From Oreocharis arfaki (taxonomy: Eukaryota > Chordata > Aves > Passeriformes > Paramythiidae): a DNA stretch of 64,000 nucleotides. The position numbers were made by a program, and so were the translations under genes. Below, one piece after another: positions 11,431 through 24,761 of the stretch (position 1 is its first letter; each line of letters starts with the position of its first letter). The notes beneath the pieces are model-generated. The model ran no database searches. It was not told the DNA's origin and saw only the letters and a list, made by a program, of their open reading frames with translations. The DNA lies in contig VZRR01010329.1 in the NCBI GenBank assembly GCA_013398015.1, positions 875,635 to 939,634 of the forward strand. The letters are read 5' to 3'.

Positions 11431-13206
11431 AGTAGTATTTGACTACTGTTTGTAAGCACAATCTTGTGAAGAAAAAGAAAACATATAGTTAACAGCCGCA
11501 GAATGCTTCAGGACTATATCCTCCTGTGGATTTTACACGAAACATTCATTGACTTTCCTGAAGCTGCAGAAAGCTTGCCTTCTATTAAACAAAGAAACCT
11601 AAGTATACGTAATGCACTGTTCACTGTAATGGCAGGGACAAAAGCGCAATGCCTCTGAATTGCCTCAGCTACATTAAAGGTCACGGTTGAAACATTTTCC
11701 ACTGCTTTGCACCAAGTCAGCTTATTGTTCACCACAGTGTGTTATGCAACCAGTGAAACCAAAAATGTTGTGTTAGGTGACCAGAGAGTGGAATGAGGCT
11801 CATATTCCCAACTGTGAATGTTAGCTACTAAAGATAACAAAAGGAAGAGATGGTATGAATGTATCCTGGCTGTGAACCGTGGCCAGTTACGTTATTGTCT
11901 GCCTCCACAAGAGTGTCCAATACTCTCTTGAACATGAATGATTTTAGATTTCAGATGAAGAGATAATTACACCAATGGATTTCAGGCTTGTTCGAAAACT
12001 TATTTAATATCAGCAAGCCAGTACAGTCTGAATTACCATACCAAGAAATGCTTGGATGTGAGGGACAAGGCAGGTGCTCGTGTACTTTGCATAATGGATG
12101 AAGAATTTAGGATTAATGCGTAAATTGTCAGAAACTAAAAAGCCTTCTACCTAGAAGTAGGTTCTCATGAGTCACATGAATGTATTTCAGTGAGCCTTTC
12201 TAAGATAAAAGTTACCATTCTCTTCTCTGTAAACAATCCTTGAACTGAGCATCCCTAGAGGAGATAATGTTTAAGTAATATAAAATCAGTTACATCTGGC
12301 TGTTTAGTAAGTAATTTAATTTTTGTTAATTTTACTGTCAGTAAAATTTTAGTGGTATTTTATTCTTGTCTATGGACAAAGAGGTCAGTGCCTGCCATCA
12401 GCTAGGGTAGACAAATACAGCTAGAAAGGCAGTCCTTACAGTAAAGAACTGGGACTGTGTAGGTACTGTATAGCACATAAAAAGCACATGGATGGTGACG
12501 TGCAAGCAAACTGGCAGACATTCGAGGTCTGCATTGCAAGCAGTGGTCACACAGTACACGTGCTACTTAATCTTTGTCAAGGGTTTGCTCAGGCACCACC
12601 ACAAATGAAAGACTCAAGAAGCAATCAGAGGTGTTCAATTAGAGTGCTTTGCATATGTGAACAGGAAGCAATAATGTACAAAGGACAACACAGAGGAAAT
12701 GTCAGAAATAACAAATGGAAAACGGAGTAGCTGGATGGTAGAGATTAGCATTTTTACTTCGGAACTTTTCTTTCCAGGCAAGAATAATCTATATGGCACT
12801 GGCTTCAAGTTTCTTGTTGTCTTCTGAATCTACATGTTATCTTCTAAATCTTACATGTCTGAATACTCATTATCACTGTTACATAATATTGTTTTGATTA
12901 ACTGATACATCATCAGCTTAGACTTGAATTTTTGCAGTTCTAATCTGAGATTTTTGCTCAAATCTCTTAACTACCAACTATGTTATATTTTCAGATAACC
13001 CAGTCTTTTGTTTAAGAATCTATTTACTTACATTGGTACATATTTCTAATATATATTATTATATATTCTAATAAATAAAAATAGTAAGTATGGTTAACCT
13101 CCACCCTCAAACCATCCTGACAACTTCTATGGCTAAAATCATATTCAGAACGTATCTGCTGTCACCAAAATGGTCATTTGCCTAACGACTTTCTGTCTTC
13201 ACATGT
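11431..13206. other. Non-coding DNA, no recognised element
   Basis: AT-rich, unique-looking sequence containing an AT-dinucleotide-rich patch at about 13051-13086. The 73- and 80-codon frames (11514-11735 minus, 12488-12730 plus) carry no recognisable motif. Confidence 0.5.
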
Positions 13207-13970
13207 AGAATTACAGAATCACAGGTTATGGCTGGAAGGGACTTCTGGAGGTATAGTCCCATCTACCTTCTCAAAGCAGGGTAAGTTAGAACAGATTTCT
13301 CAGAGTTATGGCCGAAGTATCTCAATGTTTTTTTCAGCTGGACTTTGAATGTTTCAACAGATGGAGATTGCACAGCTCTATGGCCAACCTCTTCCAGTGT
13401 TTGATCACAGTAAACAAAGCCCCAAGAATTCTAATGTTTAAATGGAATTTTCTGTATTCTGTCTATTGCCTCTTTTCCTGTTATTGGATATCACTGAAAA
13501 GAGGGTGGCTCCCTCTTCATTTCATGTCCCAGTCAGGCACTACATTTCATATACATAATCATTTATACACACTGGTACGATCCCCTAAAACCCTCTGTTT
13601 TCCAGACTAAACAATCCCAGTTCTTGGCATCTCCTTGTACAAAAGATGCTTCAGTCCCATCATCATCTTTGTGGACTTTTGCAGGACTTACTTTAGTATG
13701 TCCATGTCTCTCTTGTACTGAAGAGCCCAAACTGGATACATCACTCCCAGTGTGGCCTCACCAGTGCTGTGTAGAGGAGAAGGATCACCTCCAATGACTT
13801 CCTGGCAATGTTGTTGGCCTTTTTTGCCACAACTGTGCATTGCTGACTTATGGTCAACTTGTCCACCAGGATCCTTGGGTTCTTTTCTGCAAAGCTGCTT
13901 TCCAGACAGACAGCTCCCTGGCTTTTCTAATGTCTGTGTGCAGGAATTTGCATTTCCCAGGTGATCAGGT
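13207..13970 (-). mobile_element. CR1 LINE 3' fragment
   Basis: Begins on the plus strand with AGAATTACAGAATCACAG (the reversed octamer tail), then GGCTGGAAGGGACTTCTGGAGGTATAGTCCCAT, followed by the usual antisense 3'-UTR and ORF2-end blocks. These include CACAGCTCTATGGCCAACCTCTTCCAGTG at about 13370, TTGTACTGAAGAGCCCAAACTGGA near 13715 and TTTGCATTTCCCAGGTGATCAGG near 13945, where it is truncated. It is more diverged than the copies at 41930 and 50552. Open frames in it are not genes. Confidence 0.9.
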
Positions 13971-16760
13971 CCTGCTTGGTCTCTTGCTTGTCTCATTTCT
14001 ATGAAATCTCTTACTTTGCCTTCCTGAGATTTCTGTTTCACATACAAAATCTCAAGTTTAGGATTTTACATTGTGTACTTTTTGAAGAATTTGTCATGTG
14101 TGAATCAGATTCAGTGATGAGCTAACCAAAATTCTAGGGGTCTTCAGATATAGATTTGATTTCTTATATCAAATTATTTTGGTTTTGGATTGTGTAATTG
14201 AACAACGGTGAAATGTTTTCTGATTCAGAGTCCCAGCCAAAGATTTTACAATCCTTGCCCATACCTGTCTTTGTGGAAGACTTAGGACATAATAGAATTG
14301 TACATACCCCTTCCAGACAGCATTTTTCAAGTATTCCTCACTGTCTGGTTATTTGTGTTTTCTGCTTACACTTTCTGACTTTATTATTAATTTTCCACAA
14401 AAAAAAAAATTGGGCACCAACTTTTCTGTACCCTTCTTTACCTTTCAATGGACTTGATTTAAAAGCCCCTTGAGGTTCCCAGCACAAGACCACTTAGCAT
14501 GACATGTGCTACTGTGTTGTCATATGACACTTGATATGTTCATGCATGGTATCCTCCTTCAAAAATCCCATGGTCTAGGCAGAAACTTCATGTCTGTCCT
14601 TTACAGTGATGTGGTATTGCAGTGTCAGGTCTGCGACTGCAGCAGCTGGTAACCTGGAGCATGTGGTGCCTGGAGGACATAGGATCCTTCTGTGGTTGGA
14701 GATCTGTTAGTACCACTACTTTGTCAAACTCATGCAAAAAAACTTCCTGTATGAAATAACTCGTTTGCATGGCCCAGTAGGGCTGGCAGTTGGAAAGCAA
14801 CTAATTCAGGATTAGGAAGTTGATAGAAACACATGAGGTCACGAAAGGCAACTTTTGGTTCAGGCAGGGAAGCATTCAGTATTCCAGGGTGTCTCCAAGA
14901 GGCTGACATTTAGCGAGTCGGTGGCAAAATGCTGTTCTGGAAGAGGCTTTCACTGGATAACCATACACTTCGCTGGAAGATTGAAACGCAGAAAGTTCTC
15001 TTGCTGTGTGCAGTAACAGAGAACTTCTAGTACAGGTACCATATAACCAGTTTGGCCAAGTACACTATGCAGGTGCCCAGTCCCTCCAGAGTCAGATAAA
15101 CTGCAGTCCTAGGCCTGCAGTAAGACACTGCTGGTGGTCCTGGGTTTCCATCACCCACTTCCAGTGCAGTCTGCCTAGACACCAGGCCATGTGCTCCTCC
15201 CAGCCTGAGACCTCCATCACTTACTAGACACTCACTAGATCCCAGCTATATTTTCAGCTAGTTTTTTTCTCCAGCTGCCCTGGATGACACAGGGCATTTG
15301 TATTTGTTCCAAGAGCCTACTCCAGCACTATTGGGAAGGACTTCAAAATGTCAGACAATGAGAAGCAGCACAACTTGGACAATGAGTAACAGCAGAGCAT
15401 TAGTGAGTCTTTTTCAGTTTCATTAGTGAGGTTTTTTCATGGAACAGACCTCGGGGCAAGGCTATACCAGGAAGAGAAATAAAAGGCATACAGTTTTCAG
15501 GTGTTGATTACACAAGACAAAATTGGGCCAAAGATGGGATATACTCCATAAACAAGCCTTTCCCCAATCTCACATTGTTGCATTTGCCCAAGAGCCCCTG
15601 AATAAGAAATTATTGTATGATTATATGTTTTAAAATATTGCTACTTGTTAACGCTATCCCTGTTTGTGTCTCGCAATGAGTAATGTTTGTTTTTTTGAAA
15701 ACATTTTAAAACAAAACCAGCAGGGCTATTTTCTGGATGTAATGACATTTTATTTTTAAATTTATCCTTTCCTTCTCTCATCTCTGAAGACAAATGCCAT
15801 CACTGTATATCCTCATTCTGGGTCAAGCTCTTAGCTTCTGATATGTAAAAGAGCATCCTTAGATGACACTGAAAGAGTGATTGGACCAAGAGTGTGTTTG
15901 CAAGATAGAGCAGAGGCATCTGGCATCAGAGCTGGGGAGCATGTGGAGGGAGGAAAAATGCTGGAGTGTGGCTGGGTGACATCCTCCAGTGAGGCACTCA
16001 GAGTTGGCGGGTGCTTGGGGCAACTGTCTCTTGCTCCATGCTAGGTGGTGAGCACAGCAGTGGTGCCTACTCGCTGCTTTCACAGGTTCGGAACCATGCT
16101 TTTAGCATGACTACTGGAGAAAGGCCAAACAAGAACAGATGGGTAAGGAAAGATGTGTGTGAATATAGATGGTGGAGATGGCATAAGCCTTCATGCAGAG
16201 GAGCCCAGGGTACAGTTAAATTGTGTTTTATAAAACTTACTTTTTTAGCAGTTCCATGGGATGAGAATCTGTCCATTTCCACTGTAAGGTGTATCCTAAC
16301 CTTTGCAGACAGATAGGAGAGACAGTACAGGAGAGAAGAACAGGTTTGACCGTTCAATGTTGTATCTTGTTAATGTGTGAAGGAAATTTAGCATGGGTTA
16401 TATGATCTTGTCCTGCCTTTTGTGGTACAGCCTGGAAAAGTTTATTAAGCTTGGAGGACAGTTAGTGGAGAAAAGTGGGATATAATTGTTGGGAGAAGAG
16501 TAGGAGAGATTTAGAAGGAATGATGAGAGAGGTTTTCCCTTCAGCTTTTAAGTAAGTAAGTTAGGAGTTGTGGTACCAGGTATGGATGTAGAGGAAGGAC
16601 CTCCCCGATGTACTTACAGTTTGGATTTGCACTTTTGTTTTAGAGACTCTGCCCATTGAAGTTGTACTCAAACTTGTCAACAGGTGAGGGCCTTCCAAAG
16701 ACTACAGTGAGGCAGAGGGTAAATGCACACACAGAGTGTAAATTGGATGGGTTCTGGTGT
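13971..16760. other. Non-coding DNA, no recognised element
   Basis: Mixed composition, with GC somewhat above the surroundings at 14580-15230. An A-run interrupts 14399-14409. Frames of 70-100 codons (for example 16011-16316 plus and 16067-16357 minus, overlapping each other) show no domain. No transposon family was recognised. Confidence 0.5.
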
Positions 16761-17850
16761 TCACAGAATCATGGAATCAATTAGGTTGGAACAGACCTCT
16801 TAGACTGAGTTCAGCTTGTCTCTGAACACCACCACGCCAACTAGACCATGCCACTAAGTGCCACATTCAGTCTTACCTTAAACACTTCCAGGGGCAGTGA
16901 CTCCACTACCTCTCTGGGCAGCCCATTCCAATATCTAATCACCCTTTCTGTGAAGAGTTTCTTCCTAATCTCCAACACAAACTTCCCCTGCAGTGCAGCT
17001 AAAGGCTGTGTCTTCTTGTCCTGTCACTGGTTGCCTGGGAGAAGAGACCAGCCCCCACTTGGCTACAACCTCCTTTCAGGTAGTTGTACCAAGTGCTAAG
17101 GTCATCCCTGAGTCTTCTTTTCTCCAGGCTAAACCTAGCTCCCCCAGCTTTTGTTCCAGATCCTTCACCATCTTCATCACCTTTCTCTGGCTTTGCTGAA
17201 AACTTCACACAGGTCTCAAGGTGTGGCCGCAGCAGTGCTGAGTACAGGGGGTCAGTCACTGCCACTGTGTGGTCCTGCTGGCCACACCATTGCTAATACA
17301 CGCCAGGATGCCTTTGGCCTTCTTGGCCACCTGGGCACACTTCGGCTCATGTTCAGCTGCTGTTGACCAGCACATCCAGGTCCTTTTGCCACTTTCCAGC
17401 CACTCTGCCCCCAGCCTGTAGTGATGCAGGGAGTTGAAGTGATCCAAGTGCAGGACCTGGCACTTGGTTTTTTTAAGCCTTATACCTTTGGTCTCGGCCC
17501 ATCAATCCAGCCTGTCCAGATCACTCAGCAGAGCTTTCCTGCCTTCCAGCAGATCAATACTCCAACCCAATTTTGTGTCTGTGAATTTGCTAATGGTAGA
17601 CTCAATCTACTCCTCCTAATCAGCGATAAAAATATAAAACAGGACAGGGCCCAACACTAGTCCCTGGGGGACATCACCAGTGACTGGCCACCACCTGGAT
17701 TTGTCACCATTCACCACCGCTCACTGGGCCCAGCCATCCATCCAGTTCTGAACCCAGCAATGAGTGCACCTGTCCAAGGCATGGGAAGCCAGCTGTGGGA
17801 GACTGTCATTGAGCCAGTGTTGTGGGAACAGCTGGCAGGCCTTGTCCTGT
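16761..17850 (-). mobile_element. CR1 LINE 3' fragment, about 1.1 kb
   Basis: The plus strand starts TCACAGAATCATGGAATCAATTAGGTTGGAACAGACCTC, then the antisense CR1 3' UTR, with blocks such as GGGCAGCCCATTCCAATATCTAATCACCC and TTCTCCAGGCTAAAC. It continues into the end of ORF2 at about 17470-17850 (CCAGCCTGTCCAGATCACTCAGCAGAGC; CCATCCATCCAGTTCTGAACCCAGC). This copy's 3' sequence differs from the long CR1 at 3305, so the two probably belong to different subfamilies. The 5' edge is approximate. Confidence 0.92.
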
Positions 17851-20800
17851 CACCACCACTGGGTTTCAGCTGCCCAGTGCATTGGCTCCACAGGCTGTCT
17901 TCTGGAGGTTAAGATAACCTTGATTTCTGTTGGGACAGGGTCTAGAGGTAGGTGTGCCATCGCTTTTAGTGTCACTACTAAATTTGATGTAGAGCCAGGG
18001 AGTTGGTTTTTCATATTCCATTAATGACTAATTTAAAGGACATAATGCCGATTGTGAAGGACCAGTGCTGTTCAGAGACAGTGACCCTAGCTTTGGTGAT
18101 GGTAAATCTGTGCCTGTCTAGGCTGCAGTGAGGCCTCTGCCTCTTCGTCCATTCACAACACAAATACCCAGTTGTCATACAGAAAAAGTCACAGGCAGCT
18201 GAAGGAGAGGAGCAGACAGGTCTCTTTATGTAGGTTTCACTAGTGATTCAGGACTTTAGATGTGCAAAATTCAAAGAGGACATGCACCAAGTGCTACAAA
18301 GGCCTCTCTAAAGGATACAAGAGAGCTTAAAGGACAGATACCGCTGCTGGTGTTGCCTCATTCCTAGTCCTCAGATGCCCTAAAAAAGCCTGAAACATAG
18401 ACACATGTGAAATATTCCCATCTGAGAAGCTGCCTTCATGCTGATTTAGCCAAGGAGGTCTCCTAGATTGATATATGAGTCAGAAACAAAAAAAATTCTT
18501 GTAATTGGGGTATGGCAAAGTTATAAAAAACTTTGTACCATGAAAGAACCCTTAACTTCTAGATCTTAGCTCAAACTCATAAAAAATGCTTGTACCATGA
18601 AAAAAAAAGCTTCACCAAAACACTAGTACAGAAGGTAAGGTAACTATCTAGTCTGCCTCCACACAAGCATTCCCAATTGTTTGAAATTAATTGAAAGGGA
18701 AGCCAAAAAGTTGTAAAGCAGTGAGTGCATTCCTTCCCTTGTGCTGAGATTCCCAGACATCTCTTTTACCATACAAGTTTTTCACATTGGTCAGGATGTT
18801 TGAGAAATACACACTGCTTTTTTTCTTACAAGCTTTAAAAGTTTTTATTGTAGAAGACTAATACATTTTCCACACTAGGACTTGAGAATTGAGATCTGCT
18901 TTTCTGTAAAAGTACATTGATAAATGCATTGTAGATAACCTACATTTTAAAGCTGACCTTTGATACCATATTGTTGAGGGGTTTTGTAATAGAGAAGAAG
19001 AAAAAAATACCCCTGGCCTGAACCTGGGATTGATTATACATGTGTCCTTTATTTCATCATGAAAGTCCAATTACATGCTTCCGTGTGATTCAAGATAAGA
19101 TGAGGGGAAATCTGTATTGTTGCCCAATTTAAGATTTCTTTTTAAATTTAGCTTCTGAGTTATATACCAATACATATGTTTATTTCTGTAGTCAGTGAGA
19201 ACAAAGGAATGTGCTTTCCCAGTGACACCAAAACAATGTGGTAAGGGCAGTAGCACCTTCTGTTCTGTCATGTGTGTCTCTGTTGCATACTGCTGCTTAA
19301 AGCATTATGGAAGGAAACTCATGCTTCCAAAGCAGTAGATGATATCAGCATCTTACTGTCACAAGGAAAACATAATCTTTGAAAATATTTTCGTCATTGC
19401 ACCTTGCATTAGTGGGCTACTAAAAGTATACTCCAAGTATTTTGATTCTTTGTCACTAAACGTTAATTAAAAAGGTCTTCCTAAAGTAACTTAATTTCAC
19501 TTACTTCACGTATTTTCTGTTTAATTTCAAATATTTTCCTCTTTCTTGATGCTGATCAGCAGAGAAAATTTGTGTAATTCATGTTTTTATAACTGATAGC
19601 TGTATAATAGACCATGTTAAATAAACTGATCCACAGAGTAAAACTGTACTGACTTATGTCTTAGGGACACAGTCTTAGGGACACATCTTTCAGAACTACT
19701 TATTGACAGACACACAGGGCTACTTCTATTTTTGTTTAGTGCTCAACTTATTATTGGCATATTGGCAATATTTAATAATGACAATATAAATTATGAGGTA
19801 TTTAATATAAATGCTAAAAACAGCAAAAATGCAAGCTATGGTTTTATTGGTGGTAATATTAAAGGAAAAATAATCTTCTTTTCTGAACCAAATAAACAAT
19901 CCACATGTCCCAAAAAAAGAAAAAAAAAAGCATCAGATACAGAAAGGCAGAATAAGAGCATTACAGTTTACCAGTGTGATGGTCAGGTTCCTTCCCTGCA
20001 GAAGATGATTAGGCTTTCAGAATGTATCAAATTAAGCTCTGGAGTGATGCCAGTACTCCAGAGTCCTTAAGAGAGTTCAGAGTTGTAGCCTAACAGCCTT
20101 TACCTTTGCTGTGCTGTGTCTTCTCTTTAGATCTTGCTCTGGTGTTGTTAACTGTTTAATTACCAAATGAAAATTGAGATCTAACCCATAGGAATAATTT
20201 ATAAAACATATATCTATCCAATATGGATTATTTGATTTTACTGAGTGGAACAGTTTTGTGTTCTATACTTGAATGTCATGGTGGTAAGTGTACTAGATAT
20301 AAATATCTAGTCAAAGAAAAGCAGTTATACTCACTGATTTTGTCTTTTCTGAAAGACATACTTGGAAGCTTTATTTCAAAAATAATTTTCAAAACTTCTG
20401 GTTTTAGAATTCACCACTGTTCTTGGACTTAGATATTAGTCTCCTTAAGACATGAGCAGGTTGATTAAGAAAACGAAGGTCAGTAAAGTGAGAAAAATAG
20501 TGAACTATTTTATTATCTCTTACTTGAATGCTTGCTGTCTACATGTTGTTTATTTATAAGACATTGAGTATCTATCAGTAAAGTTTTCTGTCTGTTAAAG
20601 TTAGCCCACTGTGCTGAAAGGTCCTTGAAGTACATAAATTTAGGACAAGTAGATATAACACGATGACATATAATTTCTTCCACCCTGATCCTCCAAGGTT
20701 ATTGCGAGCAACTGATTTTCAAATAAAAAATGGTACAGAGTACCCCAGTTTATACTGTATACCTCACTTAGGCCTAGAGCACTTGCTTTTCACATACTTA

Positions 20801-23800
20801 TTGTCAATATTAGTCTTTTATAACCTTGTGACTCATTTGGATTATATCTTAGTTTTATGGAGACTTGGGATGTTTCATGTTTGAAAGATCAGGTTAGAAT
20901 GATTAATCTTAGTTATGCATGTCTCCTGTTAAACTATGCAAGTCTTGACCTATAATAAAGTTTGAGATGATAAAGGGATTGAGAAGATTCAGTTTCCTTG
21001 CAAGGATATACACTCATGCAGAGCTGAATGCAAATACTCAGCAGCAAAGGTCTTGTGGTCCTGTGCTGGAACAGCTTGACGTGTCTAACTTCCACTGAAA
21101 TCAATAGTACTAATAGATGCTGAATAAGGACTATTGTCTTGTAATTGGTACAAGACTTGAAAACAGAAATATAAATCTTTGCAGATCAATTCTCTTTACT
21201 GTGTTTTAACCCTTATTACTGGCTTTTTCAAGTTTTGGTGAATGTACACATGCTTAATTTACTCCTGTAAGTGTTTCCCTTTAGCAGTCACATTAAAGTT
21301 GATTTGTAGGTAATTGCAGATTGGAGCCTTACAGTGTATTTCATCTGTGTAAAATAGTCACAAGATTGAGTCCACCATATTGTTGTACAAATTTTCATGA
21401 TAATTGCCATTTCTGGTTCTTGTTACAAAGCATGTCACAAGTAATGGATTTAATTTATGACATTTTTTTACTGCTGTCCTATTTCTTGCTACTGAACGAA
21501 AATGGATTACCAGTGACAGAGATTCCAGCCATTAAAAAGTGAATATAGTTCCATTTTTGTCACAAAGTTTTGTAAGAAGAAAACCTGGCATATGGTTAAT
21601 CCCCAATTATGCAATAAAATAATTTAATATTGCCGCAAAATAATTATGATTAAAGAAAATATAATCAACCTTATTCATTTATTGGTAACACACATTCCAC
21701 TATTGCTCTATAATGTGTTAAGGTAAAAAGAGGCATTTTAAAAATATGTATTTGTAAACAGAAAATAGTTATATTTTTGAGTGCATCTGGCACATGTTTG
21801 AGATAAAGTGTAAAATCTGTATAAATTGTGTAACATTATAGCTGGTAGGAAGTCAGGCTGATTTTAAATTTAGTTTTACTTTTAATGTCAGTCATATTTT
21901 TTAAAAATTCTGTTTAATGATAGTCATCTTTATTGTCACCAGGGATTAAAATAAAGACTTTTAAAAAACCCCAAAAACCTTAGAGTGAGCATTTAAAATT
22001 TGAGATAGAAAAAGGTAAGACTACAATCCACTACCCTTTTAAACATCAGAAGAGATGTTCCTTCTGACTTTGGTGAGAATTGGATCATGAGAGAGAACAG
22101 GTATAAGCTGTGGCAGACTTATTTTTATGGAGCAGTCATGAAGAATGATGCATCTTCCATTCTGCAAAGGGAATTCCAACAGTAGTCTACTAAATAATAA
22201 TGAGAGGTTAATCAGGTAAAGGTAGGAGAAATGGAGAGACTTAGAAGGACGAAAAAGTGTCCTTTAAAGGAAGCAAAGATGTACTGAGAAGAAGGAAAAA
22301 GGAGTTAAAAGCTTATTGGGAGAAGACTTTGAAATAACACAAAAGGACAGGGCTGAAAAGGATGGTGATGTGCTGTGCAGAGAATACTGGGAAGGAAGAT
22401 GTGGAAAGTGGAGAACCAGCGATGATGATTTCCTTCCCTGCCAGTAGCAGCAGCTCAGGAACTTTGAAACAGATGAGTGAAATCATAAGCTCTGGCAATG
22501 GGTATACAAATCACCTCATGAAAGGTGGGAGAGGAAATCTGGGACATGTTGACTTGTGGAGGTAGGTAGGAAATTGAAAAGAGGATTTCATACAGTAGAA
22601 ATGGCTGTTGCTGTTATGTTTTTAAATGTGTGAAATTGTGAGGGGTTTTTTTTTCTGACAAACTAGCAAAACTGCTGTGCTCATTTGGAATCTCTAGTTG
22701 CTCAGCTTCTTAAAAAACTAGAGAGAACGTGGACCAGAAGCATTCTGTAGGCTAAATTCCTGCATTCAACCTTACTTTTAACTCCACTACCTCTTCAAGG
22801 CATTATACATGACATCTCTGTGTACTTATGAACCAAAAAGCTAACTGCTACTGGCAGAAATGCCAAAATTTATCCTTGGTGTGTCTACCAGAGATGAATT
22901 CCATCTATATTCTTAACTCAGGCATTCAGTGTGAAATTCAGTTTTTTCTGACATTATTAGCTCTGCTGTTCTCCCAAAAACTGGTTGACACTACAGGCTC
23001 CATAGGTCATATTCCCAATTTATTTCTATGACCATTAAGTCTGTGTCAAGACTTGTTGAGAAGGATTAAATCTAAACTCTTCAGTGCATAATTTCAAGTT
23101 TCATAACTAGAGAAATGTTGACAAAAAATAGAAAAGATTTGGTAATCTCAGTTGAGCACCTGGGAGATAGGACTACCCCCATCCCCCCCACACATTAGAA
23201 ATTAATAGTGAATTAGGTTGTAAGAGCTGTCCTGGGCACTGCGAATTGCCCCTGTTCAAAGCAGAGCATTAGCTCTGAATGGCACCACCTTTCCATACTG
23301 CGTAAATGCACAGGAGTGATGTGAGGTGGAAGGACAATCAGAAAATGGTGAATTTGATTTCAACTTCTAAATGACAAAAGAGGGTTAAAAAAAACCCCTA
23401 CAATTTATTTTCTAGAAAGGGTCTTAATCAACTCATGCACAGTTTAGACTGCCTTCTGTTGGAGTGGAGACAGTCTATTAACTGCAGGCTGTTTTAACTT
23501 CTCTTTTACTATCTATTTAAAATATAATACAGTTTTCACAGCTTTCAAAGGCCTCATGTTCTATGGCTAAAACAAGGTCCAAAGTCAAGAACTGCTGCGT
23601 TGTCTGCCTCTTCTCTTACCAGGTTTTCTCATCGTGACGTTCAGGCATCTGTTCAAGTAAAAATCTGTGGAATGTCGGTCAGATTTCAGTGTATGGAATA
23701 GGCAGGTTGTTATGAGGATTATCCTGTCTCACAGAGTTTACCAAAACCTGATACTAACATCATGTGCCTGTCTTGACCTTGATAGCAGAATGATTCAAGC

Positions 23801-24331
23801 TGAGTAGAAGGTGGCTGATGACTAAAGCTGATGGAAAATAAGTATTGTGTCTTTCTGGAATTACCTCTGTATCAGAATCACTTTCCTCAAAGCAAGTATG
23901 TAAAAGAAATTTCTGTCAAATGAATTATCAGTGTTATATTATTTTCTACTTAAAAGAGAATATTTATACCTTGAGGATCTTTTTGGAAACACTACAGTAC
24001 TGTTTTGTGTCCATGTGCACCACCAGTGTGTCTCAGAGAAGTCAAGAGTTCAGGAATTTCATGATAAATTTTGCTCTAGGGAACAGTGTCCTTGTCTGGG
24101 CAATATCTTCCATTGTGCCTCACAGTTGCAGTAGTCCTGTGATGCCTCAAAGATGTTGATCTAGATGACAGAATAGTATGGATGGGTTTTGGCTTACTGA
24201 TCCCAAAACAAAAGCAAATAATGTTGATATCCAGAACACTGATAGTTGTTATAAAGATCACAGTGCTTTACTTTTGAGGTTCTTCTGTGTAATACTGATT
24301 AAAGTCATACTTCTGGTTGATGTGGGAGGAT
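17851..24331. other. Non-coding DNA with minor repeats
   Basis: About 6.5 kb of AT-rich sequence without a recognised gene. Minor features: TTGTACCATGAAA appears twice at about 18533-18604; TCTTAGGGACACA is tandemly duplicated at about 19661-19686; a purine-rich strand spans about 22215-22310; a short C-rich run lies near 23176-23193. The longest frame (19732-20070, 112 codons) begins without a CR1 or LTR context but is Lys/Asn-rich, with no motif, and is taken as chance. Confidence 0.5.
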
Positions 24332-24337
24332 AAACTC
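24332..24337. repeat. Target-site duplication, left copy (AAACTC)
   Basis: AAACTC lies immediately before the TG end of the LTR and is repeated exactly after its CA end at 24756-24761. A 6-bp duplication is the length made by integrases of alpha/beta-retrovirus-related (class II, ERVK-like) elements. Confidence 0.85.
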
Positions 24338-24755
24338 TGCCACGGTACTGCCAGCTACAGTGCCGAGCACCCACCCGGTCCGGGGACAGGCTGGCCGGAT
24401 CGCTCAGAGGCGCGGGGGGGCTGGCGAAGTTCCAGCAGGGGTTCGCCCAACCCACCGATGGTGCAGGCGCGCTGAGGAAGGAGAGACGAGGCGGAGGGGC
24501 TTCTCGAGGTGGTGAGGGGTTTATTATGGCACCGGGGTCGTGCCCGGAGAAGGAGACAATGCGTTTCACACTCGCAGCTATACCCCTGTGAGTGGGCAGG
24601 GGAAGATACAGAACACCCAATGGTGCAGGAACGCGGGGTTTGAATTTGGGGGCCTGGGGGTACAGAGCCAATGGAGGGCATTGTGGGAGGGGAGAAACAC
24701 GAGGTGGGAGGGGAGGAGATGGCTGTGCCCAGTTTGTCAGGAGCGCACCACAACA
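24338..24755 (-). mobile_element. GC-rich solo LTR, class II ERV-like, 418 bp
   Basis: On the minus strand the unit begins TGTTGTGGTGCGCTCC and ends GCAGTACCGTGGCA, and perfect AAACTC copies abut both ends. Inside, in sense order, are two ATTGG (inverted CCAAT) boxes (24668-24672, 24617-24621), a TATA-like GGTATAGC near 24578-24585 and an AATAAA at 24520-24525. About 180 bp of GC-rich R/U5 follows to the 3' end. This order is that of U3-R-U5. No gag, pol or env sequence flanks it, so it is a solo LTR. The clean ends and intact duplication suggest it is younger than the CR1 copies. The two long minus-strand frames here (137 and 144 codons) are chance frames in GC-rich DNA. The LTR family name is unknown to me. 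Confidence 0.88.
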
Positions 24756-24761
24756 AAACTC
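24756..24761. repeat. Target-site duplication, right copy (AAACTC)
   Basis: Exact copy of 24332-24337, directly following the CA end of the solo LTR. Confidence 0.85.

Noticed and set aside
19732..20070. 112-codon plus-strand frame rich in Asn and Lys
   Set aside because: It is an AT-rich chance frame containing a poly-A-derived lysine run, with no domain or splice context.
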